The translations under genes were made by a program, and so were the position numbers. From Candidatus Methanomethylophilaceae archaeon (GTDB lineage: Archaea; Thermoplasmatota; Thermoplasmata; Methanomassiliicoccales; Methanomethylophilaceae): a DNA stretch of 35,952 nt. The stretch spans positions 1 to 35,952 of the forward strand of contig JAFXUX010000025.1 of NCBI GenBank assembly GCA_017524805.1. The letters are read 5' to 3'. The notes beneath the pieces were generated by a model. It was not told the origin of the DNA and did not search any database. It saw only the letters and a program-made list of their open reading frames with translations. Positions 31,496 through 35,952 of the stretch are shown piece by piece. The stretch's first letter is position 1. Every line of letters starts with the position of its first letter.

Positions 31496-31559
31496 GAAGA
31501 CAATATTTTTTGTTAACACATCGACAAATAACATGGATGTTTGATTGGAGGAAAAATAA

Positions 31560-33074
31560 ATGTCAGATGATAGCGCGTCGATGGCTAGATCTGTGAGCTG
31601 GAAACAGGGGATGTTCATTGCCCTAGGCGTTCCGCTCCTGATTTTGCCATCGTTAGGCGACGTATCTTCACTCGTATGGGGATGTTGCATATTCGTATGG
31701 ACTGTGTCAGTACTGCAGGGATTCGTCCAGAATCTCGCTTATGGCGAAATGGTGACGATTCTGCCTAATGCTACTGGGCTCCCTGGCTGCGCTCAGGCCG
31801 TATTCAAATCAGAAAACAAAACAAACGGCGTAGACAAAGGCAAGCTATTGGGAGCCTTCAGCGCTTGGTGCTATTGGTTCGCTTGGTGCCCCGTGGTCGT
31901 CATTTTCACGATGATGATCGGAGACTACCTCGTCCAAATGTTCGATCTCGCTTTCGAGGGATGGGTGGCAGTCGGATTTTACATGGTCGTCGGGATCGTA
32001 ATCGTTTCCCTTATGCTAGTGTTGGGATTGCGCGGCCTCGAAGGCGGAGCCAAAGTCAGCACAATTCTGGCATTGCTTTCGCTCATACCTATAGTCGTCA
32101 TTCTTCTCGGAGCTCTCGCCAAGGGAATGTTCAGCTTCGATGTCATCACGACGGAATGGACCCGCCCCGGATTCAGCTGGTCCACCCAAGATGTCGTGCT
32201 CATCCTCGGATGCTTCGCGCTCGGACAATGGAGCGCCTGCGCTTGGGAGACGGCGGCCGTTTACGGACCGGAATACAAAGAACCCGGAAAGGATGTGCCT
32301 AAAGCGCTCTTCGGATGCGGAATCATCTGTCTCATAATGTACTTCTTCGTTTCCACTGTCGTATACGGATCCCTCGGACACGACGCAATCGTGGATGCGG
32401 GCACCGCTACGCTCAAGCCCATCGCAGGATTCGTCTTCGGAGACTTGGGATCGTACATCGCCTTGTTCTTCCTTATAGTCGCGATGGTTCTGATCATTCA
32501 GACCGGATTCCTTGGATCCTCGAGATCCCTCAACTCAATAGCGGAAGAAGGGAACCTCCCCGCATGGTTCGCCGTCAAGAACAAACACGGCATGCCCATA
32601 AATGCGATGATTTTCGTGAGCGCCTTCAACCTTGTGCTTCTCGTCGTGCTTGAGGCCAGCTCGTGGGTGTTCGCGCTTTCCACCACTTCCATGACAGTTC
32701 TCACGGCTTCCGCCATCGGATACTGCATCGCAAACGGGATCGCTCTCGCCGCATACGTGAAGACCAAGAGAGACCCCAGATTCGCAAGCATAGAGAGGCC
32801 TTTCAAAGCACCCAGAGGCTGGACCGGCGTCATCTCGGCGATGGTCGTAGTTCAGTTCTGCGTATGGCTCCCGAGCCTCGTCTATTGGAGCTACTACCTG
32901 AGCTCCGATGGCGGATTGGAAACTGGGATAACGGCATATATAGCCATAATCATAGCCGCAGTCATACTATCGGCTTATGTGCCCATCTGGTACTTGGTCC
33001 AGAAGAGGAATTCTAATTCCGAAGCCGTCGATCAGAGGCAGATAAGCCGCCTGGGAAACGAGGAAGGACACTGA
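31560..33074 (+). CDS. APC-superfamily permease 2
   Basis: The 504-residue paralog of permease 1 has about twelve helices, WKQGMFIALGVPLLILPSLGD in helix 1, CAWETAAVYGPEYKEPGKD mid-protein, and QTGFLGSSRSLNSIAEEGN in the second half. GGAGG precedes the ATG by about 9 nt. The two permeases differ mainly in loops, which suggests related but distinct substrates, such as different methylamines or amino acids. A strong terminator follows. Regulation by a MarR-type protein is suggested by the upstream sites. Confidence 0.83.
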   Translation: MSDDSASMARSVSWKQGMFIALGVPLLILPSLGDVSSLVWGCCIFVWTVSVLQGFVQNLAYGEMVTILPNATGLPGCAQAVFKSENKTNGVDKGKLLGAFSAWCYWFAWCPVVVIFTMMIGDYLVQMFDLAFEGWVAVGFYMVVGIVIVSLMLVLGLRGLEGGAKVSTILALLSLIPIVVILLGALAKGMFSFDVITTEWTRPGFSWSTQDVVLILGCFALGQWSACAWETAAVYGPEYKEPGKDVPKALFGCGIICLIMYFFVSTVVYGSLGHDAIVDAGTATLKPIAGFVFGDLGSYIALFFLIVAMVLIIQTGFLGSSRSLNSIAEEGNLPAWFAVKNKHGMPINAMIFVSAFNLVLLVVLEASSWVFALSTTSMTVLTASAIGYCIANGIALAAYVKTKRDPRFASIERPFKAPRGWTGVISAMVVVQFCVWLPSLVYWSYYLSSDGGLETGITAYIAIIIAAVILSAYVPIWYLVQKRNSNSEAVDQRQISRLGNEEGH

Positions 33075-33116
33075 GCCGAGTGACGATAAGTCTCTGAAAA
33101 AACTTCTTAAACATCT

Positions 33117-33143
33117 GGGAGGGGCGCCAGCCTCCCCCTTTTT
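33117..33143 (+). terminator. Terminator after APC permease 2
   Basis: GGGAGG (33117-33122) pairs with CCTCCC (33131-33136), followed by CCCTTTTT that runs into the stop of the opposing gene. Confidence 0.7.
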
Positions 33144-33507
33144 ACGATTGCTCTTCCATCAGCTTTTGGACGTCCGATTCTAGGTCGCGCCTTTCCGGAT
33201 CTCCTATCTTATAATACGCCCATCTTCCATCCTCACCCAGAACATAAGCGTATTCGGCAGACTCTTTGGCGCACAGATCTTCCCCCGGGGAGTATGTCCT
33301 TGGATTCCCGCCGCAGAAAGATGTATTGTTCAGCGCTGTTCCCAAAGAACTCATGTCACCTTTGTCGATAAGCATCCCAAGAAGGCTCCTATCAGAAAAA
33401 GCTGACAGAAGAGTCATTCCGGCGCTGCCGATATATCCGTCATAGCTGCAGGAAACCCCTCTGATGGAGTCCCCATATTCCATTGATATGAAGCATTTAG
33501 TGCCCAT
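33142..33507 (-). CDS. Hypothetical protein, MGT-start small globular family
   Basis: The 121-residue protein begins MGTKCFISMEYGDSIRGVSC and continues with SYDGYIGSAGMTLLSAF and LLGMLIDKGDMSSLG, then a Tyr/Glu-rich end. I recall a family of short proteins of unknown role with the pattern MGTRS.I.IE...G.IR.IYCH.DGYPS.VG..L and GD.SSLG, common in phages and gut microbes, and this fits it. No catalytic motif is visible. The next gene to the right reads the other way. Possibly phage-derived. Confidence 0.65.
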   Translation of the reverse strand: MGTKCFISMEYGDSIRGVSCSYDGYIGSAGMTLLSAFSDRSLLGMLIDKGDMSSLGTALNNTSFCGGNPRTYSPGEDLCAKESAEYAYVLGEDGRWAYYKIGDPERRDLESDVQKLMEEQS

Positions 33508-33651
33508 GGCCGACGATTCTCGGATGCGCTAATAATACATGCCCGTACGCGCACATCACGTTTGATTATGGAGCCATGAATCTACGAAGAAGAATGAAGG
33601 ATCCAACATGGCCTTTATAGCATAGGACTGAGTGCGTTGAATGCCGATAAT

Positions 33652-35130
33652 ATGAACGAAATATCCAGGACCAGAAAAGCATGGGATGCCGCCGCCAAAG
33701 AATACAGAAAGATAGTGGAAAGCCAGCTCTCATCGTCGGATAAAGACGAATGGATGAGAATGGTATACGAGAACGCCCCCAAAAAAGAAAAGCTCAGAGT
33801 TCTGGACATAGGCACCGGACCGGGATTCTTCTCCATTGCCATGTCCTTGGATGGACACGATGTCACGGGAGTGGACCTCAGCGAAGGCATGCTGGAGGTC
33901 GCCAGAATGAATGCGGAGGAATTCGGCGCGAAATGCGACTTCCTCCAGATGAACGCCGACAGGCTGTATTTCGAATCCAACACATTCGATCTCATTCTGA
34001 GCCGCAACGTGACATGGACAATCCCCGACATGGAGGAATGCTACAGAGAATGGAGGAGAGCCCTCGCGCCTGATGGCCGCATAATCGTATTCGATTCCAA
34101 TTTCAACTGGAATTTCTTCGACGCTGAGCATGACAGAATGTTCAGGGACCTCATCAGGGAGATGAAGATATCAGGCCGGGATTCGGGGACCGTGAATACA
34201 GGGTTCATGTTCCGCGGCGAATACATGGAGACCCGCCCTATGCTTGGGACGCAGCGCCCCCAATGGGATCGGAACGTGCTGATCAAACTTCGCTTCATGG
34301 ACATCGTCGCTGAGGAGAACGTTCTCGTCGGAGGCCCTCTTGACCGGATGCCCAACCCCGAAGCGCCAGCCCCTTTGTTCCTGATCAGCGCCAGAAAGCC
34401 TTCCCCAGAAGAGGAGGAAAAATTCCTGGTGGAAGAATACTGGGGAGGCGTGGCGCCATTCGACAGCGGAACTTGCCACAGGATATGCGCAGATGGGAGG
34501 GGGATGGAATACCTCAAATTGTTGGGCAATAGAATCCCGGAGAAAGCTAAGCTTCTGGATCTTGCATGCGGAGCCGGTTTCTTGGCCATTGCCGCCTCGC
34601 TCTCGGGCCACGAATCCGTCGGCATAGATTCGTCCAGACATATGATCGAAGAGGCAAAGAGATGCGCCAAAGAGGTTGGTTCCGATGCGGAATTCGTTGT
34701 CGCCGATGTATGCAACCTTCCATTCGATGATTGCACCTTTGATTCTGTTGTGATCCGCAACAGCTTGTGGTCATTTTTCAATCCGGAAAAAGCGCTCTCG
34801 GAGGCATGCCGCGTACTCAAACCAGGCAAAAATCTGATCATCATAGACGCCAATTGGATCGGCTCGCTGGATTCCAATCTGCCGAAAACAAACGATGACG
34901 GAGTCAGAATAAGGAGCGGAGAGACAGGATTCGGCGGCACCGGCATCATAGACCCGATATTCCGCAGACTCCCTCTTTCGGGAGAAGAAAGGCCTTCCTG
35001 GGACTTGCGCGAGCTCGGCCGCCTTGACATGAATATCTTGGAGAATGAAGTATTTGAAGATGCTTTGGTCGAGGAATGCATACGCAACGTTTCGGATCGC
35101 CAATTCATTGTGGTTGCTAAAAAAGGATAA
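33652..35130 (+). CDS. Tandem class I SAM methyltransferase (internal duplication)
   Basis: The 492-residue protein contains two complete class I methyltransferase units. The first has motif I VLDIGTGPGFFSIA and GVDLSEGMLEVAR. The second has motif I LLDLACGAGFLAIA and GIDSSRHMIEEAKRC. Each unit also has an acidic motif II, a post-motif II (RNVTWTIPD / RNSLWSFFN) and a shared RP.WD block in its C-terminal half, so the gene arose by internal duplication. TATA-like CCTTTATAGC (about 33611-33620) supports ATG 33652 over TTG 33637. The target is unknown; cobalamin, tetrapyrrole or lipid methylation are all possible. Confidence 0.82.
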   Translation: MNEISRTRKAWDAAAKEYRKIVESQLSSSDKDEWMRMVYENAPKKEKLRVLDIGTGPGFFSIAMSLDGHDVTGVDLSEGMLEVARMNAEEFGAKCDFLQMNADRLYFESNTFDLILSRNVTWTIPDMEECYREWRRALAPDGRIIVFDSNFNWNFFDAEHDRMFRDLIREMKISGRDSGTVNTGFMFRGEYMETRPMLGTQRPQWDRNVLIKLRFMDIVAEENVLVGGPLDRMPNPEAPAPLFLISARKPSPEEEEKFLVEEYWGGVAPFDSGTCHRICADGRGMEYLKLLGNRIPEKAKLLDLACGAGFLAIAASLSGHESVGIDSSRHMIEEAKRCAKEVGSDAEFVVADVCNLPFDDCTFDSVVIRNSLWSFFNPEKALSEACRVLKPGKNLIIIDANWIGSLDSNLPKTNDDGVRIRSGETGFGGTGIIDPIFRRLPLSGEERPSWDLRELGRLDMNILENEVFEDALVEECIRNVSDRQFIVVAKKG

Positions 35131-35295
35131 AATGCTCAATGCATCGCGAAAATTGACTATATACACCATTATTGTATGATTACTATGTTTATTAATAAAT
35201 AAAATGTATGATGATCAATAGTTGTCAATATTCGCCATCTATTAAATATTAAAAAAACAGTCGTCAAAATTGGAACTATAATCCAAGGTGTTATT

Positions 35296-35952
35296 TTGGC
35301 AAACAACAAAATGCTGATTGCAATAGCTGCGATTGCTATCGTAGCCATCGCCATCGCCGCTGCTTTCCTGCTGATGAACAACAATGGCGGGAACAACGGC
35401 AATAACAATACCGACACGTCGGACTATCTGACCGAAGATTCCGGAAAAGCCACTGTCGGTTCGATCGACACCAAACTCTTGGTGTTCGGGAACGCTAACA
35501 ACGACGTCTATCTCAACAATGACGATGTAACTTTCATCCAGAACATAGTCGATGGCAAATCGACTTGGAACAAGGCCAAGAATCCTCTGGCCGATACGAA
35601 CGCTGACGGCAAAATAACGAAAGAGGACGTCGGCCTTCTGAAATGCTTTATCGAGCGCAAAACCGCTCCGATGTTCTACGTCAACGATCTCCTCGAGACC
35701 GTTAAGATCACATTCCCGCTCACCGGCAAGATCGCCATCGGCGGATCGATGGATGCGGACCTCCTGAAGATCATCGGGAAATACGACCTCATCACAGCCA
35801 CCATGGACGCAGATTACGACGAGTCCGTCTATCCCGGCGCGTCCAAGTGGACCAGGCTCGGCAGCTACCCCTTCGATTACGAGAAGGTCGTCAGCTCCGG
35901 CGCGACCGTCGTCATGGGGCAGGGAGGCTACGTCTACGACAGCACCTTCGAC
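35296..35952 (+). CDS. BtuF-like substrate-binding protein with dockerin-like motif, 3' partial
   Basis: The frame runs from TTG 35296 (AGGTG 5 nt upstream) off the window end after 219 codons. The ATG at 35311 is possible, but its spacing is too long. A hydrophobic anchor (about residues 6-26) is followed by an Asn/Gly linker. A dockerin-like segment follows, with calcium-loop pattern LADTNADGKITKEDVGLLK and a partial first repeat (NNDVYLNNDDVTFIQ). The start of a periplasmic-binding fold (FPLTGKIAIGGSMDADLL, KWTRLGSYPFDYEKVV) then appears, resembling corrinoid or siderophore ABC binding proteins. TATA-like CTATTAAATATT at about 35239-35250 precedes it. It is probably a surface-anchored receptor; the ligand is not decided. 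Confidence 0.75.
   Translation, partial: MANNKMLIAIAAIAIVAIAIAAAFLLMNNNGGNNGNNNTDTSDYLTEDSGKATVGSIDTKLLVFGNANNDVYLNNDDVTFIQNIVDGKSTWNKAKNPLADTNADGKITKEDVGLLKCFIERKTAPMFYVNDLLETVKITFPLTGKIAIGGSMDADLLKIIGKYDLITATMDADYDESVYPGASKWTRLGSYPFDYEKVVSSGATVVMGQGGYVYDSTFD

Overview
The window comes from a hydrogen-dependent, methylamine-using methanogen, most likely of the order Methanomassiliicoccales. The evidence is a complete pylT-pylS-pylB-pylC-pylD locus with an N-terminally short PylS, all three methylamine methyltransferases (MtmB, MtbB, MttB) each broken by one in-frame TAG, their three corrinoid proteins, and a RamA-type reductive activator. Spacing signals are archaeal: TATA-like boxes lie about 25 nt before several start codons, and T-rich hairpins follow several operons. 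The exact species cannot be told from the sequence.

Layout. Positions 1-2822 hold the start of a minus-strand membrane or secreted protein, a tiny zinc ribbon, and an overlapping gene pair (beta-repeat/TerB_C-like protein plus BrxD/DUF2791-like ATPase). A 650-base AT-rich stretch follows. Positions 3478-5715 are the monomethylamine operon mtmC-mtmB. Positions 5762-6858 carry a nitroreductase and a flavodoxin-fold Fe-S flavoprotein. Positions 7092-11110 are the pyrrolysine locus. Positions 11195-13192 hold a small multidrug resistance (SMR) protein pair, a second flavoprotein and a MarR-type regulator. Positions 13243-18160 carry mtbC-mtbB-mttB-mttC, followed by ramA. Positions 20231-22900 hold a DMT-type transporter micro-operon and a second SMR pair. 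Positions 22901-26744 are minus-strand: a chelatase I/D pair and a coiled-coil gene with its own in-frame TAG. An IS481/IS3-like element occupies about 26786-27997. Positions 28468-33143 hold two paralogous APC permeases flanking an alpha/beta hydrolase and a second MarR-type regulator. The end holds a small minus-strand hypothetical gene, a tandem-duplicated methyltransferase, and the start of a BtuF-like substrate-binding protein with a dockerin-like calcium motif.

How it works together. PylB, PylC and PylD make pyrrolysine, PylS charges it onto tRNA-Pyl (CUA), and the amino acid is inserted at TAG in the three methyltransferases. These transfer methyl groups from mono-, di- and trimethylamine to MtmC, MtbC and MttC, and RamA rescues oxidised Co(II) corrinoid. 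The methylcobalamin:CoM transferase is not in this window. The DMT and APC transporters are candidate methylamine carriers. They share an ATTGA-N4-TCAA-type site with the MarR-type gene, which suggests one regulon. The chelatase pair and the BtuF-like protein may serve corrinoid supply.

Most notable: a coiled-coil gene (26744-25998, minus) has a TAG at codon 23 with leucine heptads running in register through it. It is a candidate pyrrolysine protein outside the methyltransferases. No other confidently called gene here ends in TAG.
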